Below the pieces are notes generated by a model. The model was not told the DNA's origin, searched no databases, and saw only the letters and a program-made list of their open reading frames with translations. Positions 9,005 to 19,000 of a stretch of 64,000 nucleotides of DNA are shown here, one piece after another. The stretch's first letter is position 1. Every line of letters starts with the position of its first letter. The stretch is from Prevotellaceae bacterium. Its GTDB lineage: Bacteria > Bacteroidota > Bacteroidia > Bacteroidales > UBA932. The stretch lies in the NCBI GenBank assembly GCA_031266015.1, contig JAISBU010000033.1, positions 95,284 to 159,283 of the forward strand. Direction: 5' to 3'. The translations under genes were made by a program, and so were the position numbers.

Positions 9005-10909
9005 ATGAAGGAAAAGTTAGACGAATCACAAGAAGTGGAAGTAACGCCAAAGGCTCCGAAAGAGTCGGCACAAGATTTCTTGGATTCAAACGAGGAGATT
9101 CTCCCAAAAGCAAAAGTAAAAAATGCATCTGTAGCTATCGATAAGTTCGACTGGGGCTCATTTGAAAGCGAAGACAACATTTATGGCGCCGATAAGAAGA
9201 CCATTACCAACCAATACTCAGACACCTTGTCAAAGGTTGCAGCGGGTGAAATTGTTGAAGGTACTATTATCTCATTAGATAAGCGCGAAGCGGTTATAAA
9301 CATTGGCTACAAGAGCGAGGGCGTTATCAACATCAGCGAGTTCCGCTACAATCCGGATTTGAAGGTTGGCGACAAGGTTGAAGTTTACGTAGAAACTACC
9401 GAGGACAAGAAAGGTCAGCTGCTGCTTTCTCATAAGCAGGCACACTCATTGCGTTCATGGGATCGCGTAAACGAAGCTTTGGAAAAGGACGAGATCATCA
9501 AAGGATACATCAAGTGCCGCACGAAGGGTGGTATGATTGTAGACATATTTGGTATTGAGGCATTCCTACCCGGCTCGCAAATTGACGTTAAGCCTATCCG
9601 CGACTACGACGTATACGTTGGCAAGAACATGGAGTTCAAGGTGGTTAAGATCAACGCAGAGTTCCGCAACGTGGTGGTATCGCACAAGGTTCTTATTGAG
9701 GCTGAGCTTGAAGCTCAAAAGAAAGATATCATCGCTAAGCTTGAAAAAGGTCAAGTACTTGAAGGTTCCGTTAAAAACATTACCTCATACGGTGTGTTCA
9801 TTGACCTTGGCGGCGTAGACGGTCTTATCCACATTACCGACCTTTCCTGGGGCCGCGTAGCTCATCCTGAGGAAATCTTGAAGCTGGATGAGAAGATTAA
9901 CGTCGTAATTCTTGACTTCGACGATGCTAAGAAGCGTATTGCCCTTGGCTTGAAACAGCTTACTCCTCACCCATGGGAGTCGCTTGATCCGAACCTGAAG
10001 GTTGGCGACAAGGTTAAGGGTAAGGTGGTGGTTATGGCCGACTACGGTGCGTTTGTAGAAATTGCTCCGGGTGTTGAAGGCTTGATCCACGTTTCAGAAA
10101 TGTCATGGAGCCAGCATTTGCGCAGCGCTCAAGACTTTCTAAAGGTGGGCGATACCGTTGAGGCGGTTATCTTGACTTTGGACAAGGAGGAGCGTAAAAT
10201 GTCGCTTGGTATTAAACAGTTGAAGCCGGATCCATGGGAGAATATCGAGCAAAAGTACCCTGTTGGTTCTAAGCACCAAGCTAAGGTTCGCAACTTCACC
10301 AATTTTGGGGTATTTGTAGAAATTGAAGAAGGTGTAGACGGGCTGGTACACATCAGCGATTTAAGCTGGACCAAGAAGATTAAGCACCCAAGCGAATTTA
10401 CTCAAATTGGCGCTGCCCTTGAGGTTGTAGTTCTTGAAATTGATAAGGAAAACCGTCGCTTGAGCCTGGGACATAAGCAGCTGGAGGAAAATCCTTGGGA
10501 TGTATTCGAAACTATCTTTACGGTAGACAGCGTACACGAAGGAACCATTATCGAAGTTATGGAAAAGGGCGCTATCGTTGCATTGCAGTACGGCGTAGAG
10601 GGTTTTATAACTCCCAAGCACCTTGTAAAGCAGGATGGCGCCACCGCTAAGGTTGAAGAAAAGTTGCCCTTCAAGGTTATTGAATTCAACAAGGCTGCAA
10701 AGCGTATTATTCTTTCGCACACGCTTACCTTCGAAGAAGGCAAGAGCGAGCCTGTAGACACCGAAAAGTCAAAGAAGAAGGAGGAGACAGATAGTACACA
10801 AAAGACCATAAAGAAAGTAAAGGCTTCTCTTGAAAAGACCACGCTGGGCGATGTTTCAGGCCTTGCCGCTTTGAAGAGCGAAATGGAAAACAACGAGAAG
10901 AAATCGTAA
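9005..10909 (+). CDS. rpsA: 30S ribosomal protein S1
   Basis: Protein of 634 residues with an acidic N-terminal stretch and six S1 RNA-binding domains beginning roughly at residues 80, 160, 245, 330, 420 and 505; central domains carry the typical YGVFIDLGGVDGLIH and SYGVF-like signatures. It binds mRNA on the small subunit. The ATG at 9005 is chosen over the in-frame TTG at 8978 because the latter falls inside the AT-rich leader and would add nine unconserved residues. The C-terminal 80 residues are Lys/Glu-rich. Monocistronic, with a hairpin in its leader and a terminator 25 nt after the stop. Confidence 0.95.
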   Translation: MKEKLDESQEVEVTPKAPKESAQDFLDSNEEILPKAKVKNASVAIDKFDWGSFESEDNIYGADKKTITNQYSDTLSKVAAGEIVEGTIISLDKREAVINIGYKSEGVINISEFRYNPDLKVGDKVEVYVETTEDKKGQLLLSHKQAHSLRSWDRVNEALEKDEIIKGYIKCRTKGGMIVDIFGIEAFLPGSQIDVKPIRDYDVYVGKNMEFKVVKINAEFRNVVVSHKVLIEAELEAQKKDIIAKLEKGQVLEGSVKNITSYGVFIDLGGVDGLIHITDLSWGRVAHPEEILKLDEKINVVILDFDDAKKRIALGLKQLTPHPWESLDPNLKVGDKVKGKVVVMADYGAFVEIAPGVEGLIHVSEMSWSQHLRSAQDFLKVGDTVEAVILTLDKEERKMSLGIKQLKPDPWENIEQKYPVGSKHQAKVRNFTNFGVFVEIEEGVDGLVHISDLSWTKKIKHPSEFTQIGAALEVVVLEIDKENRRLSLGHKQLEENPWDVFETIFTVDSVHEGTIIEVMEKGAIVALQYGVEGFITPKHLVKQDGATAKVEEKLPFKVIEFNKAAKRIILSHTLTFEEGKSEPVDTEKSKKKEETDSTQKTIKKVKASLEKTTLGDVSGLAALKSEMENNEKKS

Positions 10910-11221
10910 TTTTACGCTGGCGAATAAATCCGGAAAACCGCTTGTCAGATGAATGACAAGCGGTTTTTGTATAAGTATACTAAGCTTATATATACACTGC
11001 TGAAAAGTTCGGCTGGCAAGGTTCAGAGGGGGGTACATAAGCACATGTCCTACTTGCATATCAAAGAGTGTGAATTTAGGTACAGCTACAGAAACAAAAA
11101 TTTATACATAACTTTACTCAAAATTTTTAGAAAAAACCCTCTAAAGTTGTCTTGAACCTTTTTTTCTTAGTACGCCGTAATTACTTGCCTTGTACTTTAT
11201 GTTGATTTTTTGAAAAATAAA
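10910..11221 (+). other. Gap between rpsA and ilvD
   Basis: Holds the rpsA terminator and then about 250 nt of AT-rich sequence leading to ilvD. I see no leader peptide rich in Ile, Val or Leu, no clear TAnnTTTG box and no attenuator hairpin, so the control of the ilv genes is not evident here. Confidence 0.5.
10934..10968 (+). terminator. Rho-independent terminator after rpsA
   Basis: A perfect 14-bp stem (10934-10947 with 10954-10967, core ACCGCTTGTCA) around a 6-nt loop ends in a T run. The A-rich 5' arm also gives T residues on the minus strand. Confidence 0.9.
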
Positions 11222-13051
11222 ATGAAAATAACATTACGCAGCGCGACCTCTACGCAGGGCCGTAGAATGGCAGGAGCTCGCAGCCTTTGGCGTGCCAACG
11301 GAATGACTGAAGAGCAAATGGGGAAACCCATTATTGCTGTTGTAAACTCATTTACGCAGCTTGTTCCCGGACATGTGCATTTGCATGAGGTTGGGCAAAA
11401 GGTAAAGGCCGAAATTGAGAAGCTCGAATGTTTTGCTGCGGAGTTTGACACCATTGCCATTGACGATGGTATTGCTATGGGACATAATGGGATGCTATAC
11501 TCCCTGCCCTCTCGCGATTTAATTGCCGATAGTGTGGAGTACATGTGCAACGCTCACTGTGTAGACGCTATGGTGTGCATTAGCAATTGCGACAAAATTA
11601 CGCCGGGCATGCTTATGGCCGCAATGCGGCTTAATATTCCCACCGTTTTTGTGTCGGGAGGACCAATGGAAGCCGGAGTGGTAGATGGTCGAAAATATGA
11701 CCTGATTGACGCCATAGTTATGGCTGCTGGTGATAGCGTATCGGAAGACACCTTGCGCAAGGTAGAGCTGGGAGCATGTCCCACTTGTGGCTCGTGCTCC
11801 GGCATGTTTACGGCTAATTCCATGAACTGTCTGAATGAGGCGATCGGACTTGCTCTTCCGGGTAATGGTACGGTGGTGGCTACACATGAAAATCGCATGA
11901 AACTTTTTGAGAAAGCGGCAGCTCGTATTGTTGAAATGACCTACGATTACTATCGGAATGGTAACTCAGATGTGCTGCCTCGCAATATTGCCTCGCGCGA
12001 AGCAATACTCAATGCAATGACGCTGGATATTGCTATGGGAGGCTCCACCAATACGGTGTTACACCTGTTGGCCATTGCGCAAGAGGCAGGTGTAAGTTTT
12101 ACCATGGCAGATATTGATGTGCTGTCGCGTAAGACGCCATGCTTATGCAAAGTTGCACCCAATACCAACAAGTACCATATGCAAGATGTGAATAGAGCTG
12201 GGGGAATCATGGGTATTATGGGAGAGTTGTTGAGGGCAAATTTGGTTGATGGAAATGTGGTGCGTGCGGACGGACTAACGCTGAAGCAGGCCGTAGAAAA
12301 ATACGATATTACCCAACAGAGCGTGAGCGATGAGGCAAAAAAACTTTACGCTAGCGCACCGGGCGGAGGCCGCAATTTGATACTTGGCTCACAATCAAAC
12401 TATTACGATGATTTAGACGCCGATAGGAAAGAAGGTTGCATAAGAAATATAGAAAATTGCTACACCAAAGATGGTGGCCTTGCTGTACTTTTTGGCAACA
12501 TTGCTACAGGAGGATGTATTGTAAAAACAGCGGGAGTGAGTGAGAAAATTTATAAGCTTAAGGGCGCTGCTAAAGTTTTTGAATCGCAAGAAGATGCCTG
12601 CGATGGAATACTTGGAGGTAAAGTTCAGGCGGGCGATGTCGTCATTGTTCGCTACGAAGGGCCACGCGGCGGACCCGGAATGCAGGAAATGCTTTACCCC
12701 ACATCTTACATAAAAAGCAGGCGCTTGGGAGAGGCTTGCGCGCTACTTACCGATGGCAGATTTTCCGGAGGAACATCCGGCTTGTCAATCGGGCACGTAT
12801 CACCGGAAGCTGCTGCCGGAGGTGAAATTGCGTTGCTTCGAGATGGGGATATTATTGAAATTGATATTGCTACGCGCAGCATAAATGTAAAGCTATCTAC
12901 CGAAGATTTGGAAAGACGTAGAGCTCAGGAAACGGCTCGTGGAAAACAAGCCTACACACCCATGTCACGCAAAAGAGAAATCAGCAAAGCGCTAAAAGCC
13001 TATGCCGGCATGGTAAGTTCGGCAGATAAAGGAGCTGTGAGGGAGATTTGA
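11222..13051 (+). CDS. ilvD: Dihydroxy-acid dehydratase
   Basis: Fe-S enzyme of 609 residues that dehydrates 2,3-dihydroxy-isovalerate and -methylvalerate to the 2-keto acids before valine and isoleucine. Cluster cysteines appear in [10 protein letters not shown] and in [19 protein letters not shown]; the C-terminal half has [13 protein letters not shown]. The ATG at 11222 ([10 protein letters not shown]) is preferred over the in-frame TTG at 11210 because IlvD proteins start near this point. It heads the ilvD-ilvB-ilvN cluster; ilvC and ilvE are not in the window. Confidence 0.95.
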   Translation: MKITLRSATSTQGRRMAGARSLWRANGMTEEQMGKPIIAVVNSFTQLVPGHVHLHEVGQKVKAEIEKLECFAAEFDTIAIDDGIAMGHNGMLYSLPSRDLIADSVEYMCNAHCVDAMVCISNCDKITPGMLMAAMRLNIPTVFVSGGPMEAGVVDGRKYDLIDAIVMAAGDSVSEDTLRKVELGACPTCGSCSGMFTANSMNCLNEAIGLALPGNGTVVATHENRMKLFEKAAARIVEMTYDYYRNGNSDVLPRNIASREAILNAMTLDIAMGGSTNTVLHLLAIAQEAGVSFTMADIDVLSRKTPCLCKVAPNTNKYHMQDVNRAGGIMGIMGELLRANLVDGNVVRADGLTLKQAVEKYDITQQSVSDEAKKLYASAPGGGRNLILGSQSNYYDDLDADRKEGCIRNIENCYTKDGGLAVLFGNIATGGCIVKTAGVSEKIYKLKGAAKVFESQEDACDGILGGKVQAGDVVIVRYEGPRGGPGMQEMLYPTSYIKSRRLGEACALLTDGRFSGGTSGLSIGHVSPEAAAGGEIALLRDGDIIEIDIATRSINVKLSTEDLERRRAQETARGKQAYTPMSRKREISKALKAYAGMVSSADKGAVREI

Positions 13052-13102
13052 GGGAGATTTGATTTAATGAAGAAAGGTTGAGTCATTGTGCGTTGTCCTA
13101 CA

Positions 13103-13115
13103 GAGCTTGTCGAAG
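13103..13115 (+). repeat. Fragment of dispersed GAGCTTGTCGAAG repeat
   Basis: GAGCTTGTCGAAG between ilvD and ilvB matches the core of the palindromic element at 25661-25752 and a variant at 50641-50653. Only one arm is present here. Confidence 0.55.
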
Positions 13116-13161
13116 TATGCAGCTTGCTAAGCTGAAATTTGAATTGAGCAAAGCGAGTTGA

Positions 13162-13177
13162 TGAGCGGCGCCGCTCA
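13162..13177. repeat. 16-bp perfect palindrome upstream of ilvB
   Basis: TGAGCGGCGCCGCTCA is perfectly two-fold symmetric and ends 24 nt before the ilvB ATG. As DNA it could be an operator; as RNA it could fold next to the ribosome entry region. It is GC-rich in an AT-rich gap. Confidence 0.45.
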
Positions 13178-13201
13178 AATAAACATTGGAATTTTAATAA
13201 C

Positions 13202-14896
13202 ATGAGCAAAACAGGAACAGGAGCAGAGTCGTTGATGCTATCGCTGATGGCGGAAAGGGTTGATACAATTTTTGGTTACCCCGGTGGAGCCATTATGCCC
13301 GTTTTCGATAGCATGTACGACTATTTAGGCAAGTTGAACTATATACTTACTCGTCATGAGCAAGGTGCAGTGCATGCTGCGCAAGGTTATGCTCGAGTGA
13401 GCGGAAAGGTTGGCGTGTGCATCGCAACCTCCGGTCCGGGCGCTACTAACCTTATTACCGGCGTTGCAGATGCAATGATAGACTCCACTCCTCTAGTATG
13501 CATTGTAGGTCAGGTTGGCGCACAGCTCTTGGGTACTGATGCGTTTCAGGAGGCAGACGTTGTTGGCATATCCATGCCTGTTACCAAGTGGAACTATCAA
13601 ATTACAGAGGCCGATGAAGTGGCGGAAGTTATTGCAAAAGCTTTTTATGTAGCATCATCCGGCCGGCCGGGGCCTGTGGTGCTTGACTTTACCAAGAATG
13701 CACAGATAGGAAAAACAGCGTTGAAAGAGTACAAGCGGTGTAGTTTTTTCCGCAGCTATATTCCCGCTCCTATTCCTAAAAGTGAAGAAGTTAGTGCGGC
13801 AGCAGATTTAATTAATGCGGCTAAAAAGCCGTTTGCCTTAATTGGACAAGGTGTAACCATTGCCAACGCAGAAAAAGAGGTTGTAGAATTATTGGAAAAA
13901 GCAGATATCCCTTTTGGATGGACTTTGTTGGGTAAATCCGCTGTGCCAGGCAGCCATCCGCTTAACATGGGAATGTTGGGCATGCACGGAGGCTACGCGC
14001 CAAACGCCAAAACCAACGAGTGCGATGTGCTTATTGCTATTGGAATGCGTTTTGACGATCGTGTTACCAGCGATGTAAAAATGTATGCTCCGCAGGCAAA
14101 AGTGGTTCATATGGAAATTGATAAGGCCGAGATAAGCAAGAATATAAAGGCGCATGCTCCGGTATTGGGCAATATAAAAGAAACCGTACCAATGCTTGTA
14201 GCCAAGGTGCACGGCGCGAAACATGCTGAGTGGATTGCCTCTTTTGCTCCGCTTTATAAAGAAGAAAAAGAAAAGGTAATAGATAAGCAGCTTCATCCTA
14301 AAGGTAATGACATTACAATGGGTGAGGCTATCAATCTTTTCAGCGAAAAAACGGCAGGCGAGGCTATTTTGGTAACCGATGTGGGACAACAACAAATGTT
14401 TGCCGCTCGCTACTTTAATGTAAACAAACCCCGCTCTGTAGTAACCTCCGGAGGATTGGGAACTATGGGATTTGGCCTGCCTTCGGCCATAGGTGCAAAA
14501 GTTGCTGCGCCGGATCGTGAGGTTATCCTATTTGCCGGAGATGGTGGTATTCAAATGACCATACAAGAGCTGGGTACCATTATGCAAAGCGATATTGGAG
14601 TAAAGATTGTAATTCTGAACAACGGATATTTAGGCATGGTACGTCAGTGGCAGGAACTTTTCCATCAAAAACGTTACTCTTCTACACCACTTGCCAACCC
14701 TGATTTTGTTATGGTTGCAAAGGCGTATAGTATTGCGGCAAAAAAGGTAGCTAAGCGGGACGAACTGGCAAGCACAATAGATGAAATGCTGAATCACAAA
14801 GGTGCGTATTTGTTAGAGATAGCGGTAGAGGCGGAAGACAACGTATTCCCTATGGTTCCCGCAGGTGCGCCGTTAAGCAGTATTAGGTTTGAATAA
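13202..14896 (+). CDS. ilvB: Acetolactate synthase large subunit
   Basis: Thiamine-diphosphate enzyme of 564 residues that condenses pyruvate with pyruvate or 2-ketobutyrate, the first common step to valine, leucine and isoleucine. The N-terminal domain has GYPGGAIMPVFD and the catalytic Glu in RHEQGAVHAAQGYAR; the middle domain (about 190-330) binds FAD; the C-terminal domain has GDGGIQMTIQELGT followed by ILNNGYLGMVRQWQ, the cofactor-binding motif. The QWQ and GMVRQ features distinguish anabolic synthase from catabolic AlsS. Lies 150 nt after ilvD and 47 nt before its regulatory subunit. Confidence 0.95.
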   Translation: MSKTGTGAESLMLSLMAERVDTIFGYPGGAIMPVFDSMYDYLGKLNYILTRHEQGAVHAAQGYARVSGKVGVCIATSGPGATNLITGVADAMIDSTPLVCIVGQVGAQLLGTDAFQEADVVGISMPVTKWNYQITEADEVAEVIAKAFYVASSGRPGPVVLDFTKNAQIGKTALKEYKRCSFFRSYIPAPIPKSEEVSAAADLINAAKKPFALIGQGVTIANAEKEVVELLEKADIPFGWTLLGKSAVPGSHPLNMGMLGMHGGYAPNAKTNECDVLIAIGMRFDDRVTSDVKMYAPQAKVVHMEIDKAEISKNIKAHAPVLGNIKETVPMLVAKVHGAKHAEWIASFAPLYKEEKEKVIDKQLHPKGNDITMGEAINLFSEKTAGEAILVTDVGQQQMFAARYFNVNKPRSVVTSGGLGTMGFGLPSAIGAKVAAPDREVILFAGDGGIQMTIQELGTIMQSDIGVKIVILNNGYLGMVRQWQELFHQKRYSSTPLANPDFVMVAKAYSIAAKKVAKRDELASTIDEMLNHKGAYLLEIAVEAEDNVFPMVPAGAPLSSIRFE

Positions 14897-14943
14897 ATAG
14901 CGAATACAGCGGGCAAAACAGAGACTTAAAAAGCTGAAATTTC

Positions 14944-15534
14944 ATGGAGCAAAAACAAGAATATACAATTACGGCGTTCACCGAAAATGCAGTAGGTTTG
15001 CTTAATCGCATTACCATAATTTTTACGAGAAGGCATATCAATATTGAAAGCCTTACCGTTTCGGCATCGGCGCTGCAAGGGATACATAAGTTTACCATTG
15101 TAGTGAATACCACGGAAGATCAAGTACAAAAGGTGGTGAATCAAATAGAGAAGCTGGTTGAGGTACTTAAATCTTTTTACCATACCAATGATGAAATTGT
15201 ACATCAAGAGCTGGCGCTATACAAGCTTCCTACCAAGGGATTACTGGAGGGCAATCAGGTTGAACAAATTGTGCGAGAGCATGCGGCGCGTATTCTTGAA
15301 GTTACGCCGAGCTTTACTACCATTGAGCTCACGGGGTACAAGCATGAGCTGGTGCTGCTGTTTGAAAGGCTGGACAAAGCTTGCGGTGTACTGCAATATA
15401 CCAGCTCCGGTCGTATAGCGGTACATAGGGCAAAGCAAGAAGTTCTTACAGATCATGTTGAGGCCTTGGCAAAACTTAAGGGCGAAAATAAAATTGACAA
15501 GGTGTCCGGGAAAACCTGGGATTGGCTCACGTAG
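14944..15534 (+). CDS. ilvN: Acetolactate synthase small (regulatory) subunit
   Basis: Protein of 196 residues with an N-terminal ACT domain (about 4-78: YTITAFTENAVGLLNRITII, then RRHINIESLTVSAS) that in this family binds valine for feedback inhibition, followed by the C-terminal activation domain (about 85-170, VREHAARILEVTPSFTTIELTG). It partners IlvB and is the last gene of the ilv cluster. No terminator is evident after its stop; the next strong signal is the promoter at 15648. Confidence 0.93.
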   Translation: MEQKQEYTITAFTENAVGLLNRITIIFTRRHINIESLTVSASALQGIHKFTIVVNTTEDQVQKVVNQIEKLVEVLKSFYHTNDEIVHQELALYKLPTKGLLEGNQVEQIVREHAARILEVTPSFTTIELTGYKHELVLLFERLDKACGVLQYTSSGRIAVHRAKQEVLTDHVEALAKLKGENKIDKVSGKTWDWLT

Positions 15535-15647
15535 TCTTCGATGTGTACAGTTGCAGGTAAGAAAAAATTAGCCTTTGCGCTCATGCAGTTTTACATACCG
15601 TACAATAAAAAAAAGATTCTGCCGTTATAAAGATTGTAGAGGTGTAT

Positions 15648-15679
15648 TTTGTAAAAAGCAAAAAATTGCATTACCTTTG
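15648..15679 (+). promoter_or_regulatory. Promoter upstream of giant gene leader
   Basis: TTTG (15648-15651), a 20-nt gap and TACCTTTG (15672-15679) match the Bacteroidota promoter pattern very well. Transcription would start about 15686, some 345 nt before the chosen start codon of the next gene. Confidence 0.75.
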
Positions 15680-15685
15680 CCTCAA

Positions 15686-15990
15686 TAAGTATTTGAAAAT
15701 CAAAAGCAATCATCTGCATATCGCCTTGATATACAGATGATTATAGATAAATCAGGGTGGTAATTATTATAGCGAAAAACAGGAAAAAACCAGTATAGAA
15801 ATATAGCGTAAGCGTACTTCTTATCGTCTTGTGCCGGAAAATCTGCAAAATTTTACTTAAGCGAACAAGATAAGACGAAGCTCTTTCGATACACTGCATT
15901 TGATTGCGGAGTAGCGTGGGTTGACCTTATTTGTCCTTAGAGAAATCACAGAATTTCAGTTGACAAATAAGATCAGCCCACGCTCTTTTT
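15686..15990 (+). ncRNA. Candidate structured leader RNA or small RNA
   Basis: The interval from the promoter to the T run would be a transcript of about 300 nt. It contains a hairpin at 15708-15742 (AATCATCTG paired with CAGATGATT, extended by ATATC with GATAT) and ends in a strong intrinsic-terminator shape. It could be a terminator-controlled leader of the giant gene or a free-standing small RNA. I cannot match it to 6S RNA, tmRNA, RNase P RNA or a known riboswitch. Confidence 0.35.
15913..15990 (+). terminator. Long terminator-like hairpin before the giant gene
   Basis: Arms of 23 nt (15913-15935 beginning AGCGTGGG, and 15962-15984 ending CCCACGCT) pair with one G-U and one mismatch around a 26-nt loop, then CTTTTTG. 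It lies 41 nt before the chosen start codon of the giant gene, so it should block or attenuate read-through into it. Confidence 0.7.
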
Positions 15991-16030
15991 GCATATGCTA
16001 AAGAAAATAAATCTGCAATCATATTATTTC

Positions 16031-19000
16031 ATGAGACGTAAACTATTCATACTGATCGGTATACTACTATCGACGGTAGTTGTTCGGGCAAGCGAGGTAG
16101 CCTACTTGACTCGTACCAATGTAGATCTGAAAAATCGCCTGATCTATGGGGAGCTGGTATACGACGCTCCTGACCAGTGCGGGCGGTACGAGCTTCGGTT
16201 TCGTACCGAAGTTCATAGAGGTGGAACCATTGTGTCTACCCGGCGCGTCAGTCCGATCGGCTCTGCCATTGTAAGTAATACCGATCGGTATACTTTGGCG
16301 GGCGACAGCGCTATAACCTCTCTTACGGCCAGCGGCTACAAGATCAAGGCTAATCTTCCTGCAAACGTGCAACCTTCGGATAGCGTAGCCTTGGCCGTTG
16401 AGGTGTATAAGAAAGCAGACGAGTGCTCTAGCTGTGGTGTAGGAGGTACCAGGTTGACCTTCACCGAGCATGACATAGCCCCGGATTGCCCGTATTCCAA
16501 CCTGAACGACCCCCAGCTGCTAGCCTGTAACCTGGCTAGCAGCGGAGCCGGACGGCGATGGGAGCTTTACTATAAAGATGTTCGTGATTGCAAAATATAC
16601 CGTACGGTACATCAGGTTGGCAGCACAAAATTTTGGATGGCGCAAAACCTTAGCTGGGACGGCGCCGGTAAGAGCTACCCCACTGCCACCAGTAGCGACA
16701 CCATCGGTAAGCTATACACCTGGTACGAAGCCGTTACCGGACAGAAAGACGGCACTCTCCAAGCTGATAGCTATGTTCCTGTCAATCAAAATATTGGTCC
16801 TCAAGGTGTATGTCCCTCCGGCTGGCATGTGCCCACCACTAAAGAGTGGCACGATCTTGGGCTAGCCTTTGGTAGTGGCGTTACCGCTCAGGGTGATGAC
16901 TGGAACAGCCGGGTGCTGTCCGAAATGGCTGCTTTTGGCGATGATCCCAACAGCTTCAAGACCAAAGCACACTTGAATAACCAGAACGACCGCTACGGAT
17001 TCAGCTGGAAGGCTAGCCCCTTTGACGGAGTTCAGCCCGTGGGTGGCGGCAACGTTCGCTACGGCGCTCTTTGGACTGTTCCCCTTACGTGGAGTAATGA
17101 CCTGTCTGTGAGCCGTATAGTGGCCAGCCCCCGCAGCGGTGTGTGGGCCAACAACCCTATTACCGCCGACAATAGCCAGGGTCAAAAGAGCGACTACTTG
17201 CCCGTGCGCTGCGTGAGCGGCCAGGGCGAAGAGGTGCTCGCCGGCGCCCCAAAAGTTCTCCAAAAGCTCAACGTCACCAGCCTCACCGCTTATCCGGTCG
17301 ATATTGCCGACCGTGGCAGCACCCTTAAGCTTGCGGTGCAGAGCGCCGTGCAGCCTGCCGGTACCATGTATTCCTGGAAGGCTACGCCCCTTGACGGCGG
17401 CGATGCGTGGGATATGGGCGCCTCTACCGGCGCCACTAGCCTGACTACCACCACACCGGCAGTTAACTTTGATGCACAGTACGAAATTAGCGTGGTGATG
17501 AGCGCCCCCGGGTACATATCGGGGACTAAGAGCCTGACTTACGCCATTAGGGGCTGCGACCCCGTGGTGCAGGGCGCCATGCCGAACAACCTGACCGCCT
17601 GCCCCGGCGCCACCCTTCCCGCGCTGAACCCAACGGCCATTGGCGGCGTTGCGCCGTTGAACTACCAGTGGCAGATGCGTATAGGCTCGGGCAGCTGGGC
17701 GTCTATTGCGACCAACGGTACAAGCCAGAGCTACACGCCCACGGCGCCTAGCGGGGTAAGCCAGACGGCGTACTACCGGAGGGCTGTAACCAGCTGTGGT
17801 CAAACAACATACAGCGACGAGTGGAAGGTAACCACCTACGATAAAATTACGCAGCCTGCCGTGCTTGCGCTTATAACGCTTTGCACAAACTCCACTGCAA
17901 CCCGCAGCTATGGGGTGGCTACCGGTGGAACCAGCGCGTATACCTACCTATGGCAGAGCAGCACGGATAATGTGGCGTGGTCTGACGGCGCGGGAGCTAA
18001 CAACGCACAGAACTACACCTTTACCACCGGCGCTACCGATAACTCTTACCTTTACCACCGGCGTATTGCCACCAGCAGCACTTGTCCGACCATTAAGGAT
18101 ACAAGCGTGGTGCACCCAACGCGCGTATATAGCTCCGGTCCCGCATTTACTATCGTCACGCCTGCAAATACTAATGTTTCCGTATGCCCGGATCAAACGG
18201 GAGTGCCGGTATCTAACGTTACGGTAACGGCTCCGGCAGGATCCACCGTTACCACCGTACAGTGGCAGAAGATGACCACCATAGCAAAAGCAAATTCAGC
18301 ATGGGCGAATGAGGGTACCGCCGCCACGCCAAATACGGCGACCGCTACTGCTACCCATACCGCCGTAACCGCATTGACCGGAAATAATGATGTGCTGTAC
18401 TATAGAGTTAGAGCGGTAGCTTGCGGCGTTGAGGCATTTTCTGCAAACGTGCTTGTAGCCACCACTCAGGGCATGCGTACAAACCCGAGCCTGGGCGCAC
18501 AAAAAGCATGTCCGGGAGCAAGCGTAACCTTAGCTCCTGCCGTTGCTACTGCAGGGCAGGGAACCATCACCTACAAGTGGCAGTGGAGCGATAATGGTGA
18601 CAATACCTCCTTTACAGATGTTACTACGCCCGTTGCTGCCGGTACTTGGTCTACTGCTAACGTTAGCATAACAACACAAGCGCCTGCTACAGAGGAAGTT
18701 ACTAAATATTACCGGCGTGTAGCCCGTAGTAGCTGCAGCGTAGCGGAAAACTACGGAACCCCTATATCGTTAACGGCAATTTCTACTGTTACGCAGCCTG
18801 CGCTGGCCGATGTACAGGCCTGTGTGGGCGGCGACGTAATACTTACGCTGGCCGCAGCCACCGGCGCTTCCGGTATAACCTACCAGTGGCAGCAGCTGAA
18901 TGTGGGCGACAACGAGTGGGAAAATATTGCCGCACCCAATGGTACCGCGCTGAACTGTACTGTACCTTCGCCAACAGCGGGGAGCCAAAACTACTACCGG

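Larger units (their letters stand above)
15535..16030 (+). other. Long structured gap before the giant FISUMP gene
   Basis: This 496-nt gap has no plausible gene. It holds a well-matched promoter (15648-15679), a hairpin (15708-15742), a weaker paired region (CTTC and TCTTGT near 15811-15826 with ACAAGA and GAAG near 15868-15884) and a 23-bp terminator-like hairpin (15913-15990). Confidence 0.7.

Noticed and set aside
16862..17803. Long minus-strand open frames opposite the giant gene
   Set aside because: They are antisense shadows of GC-rich repetitive coding sequence, have no start context or promoter, and resemble no family.
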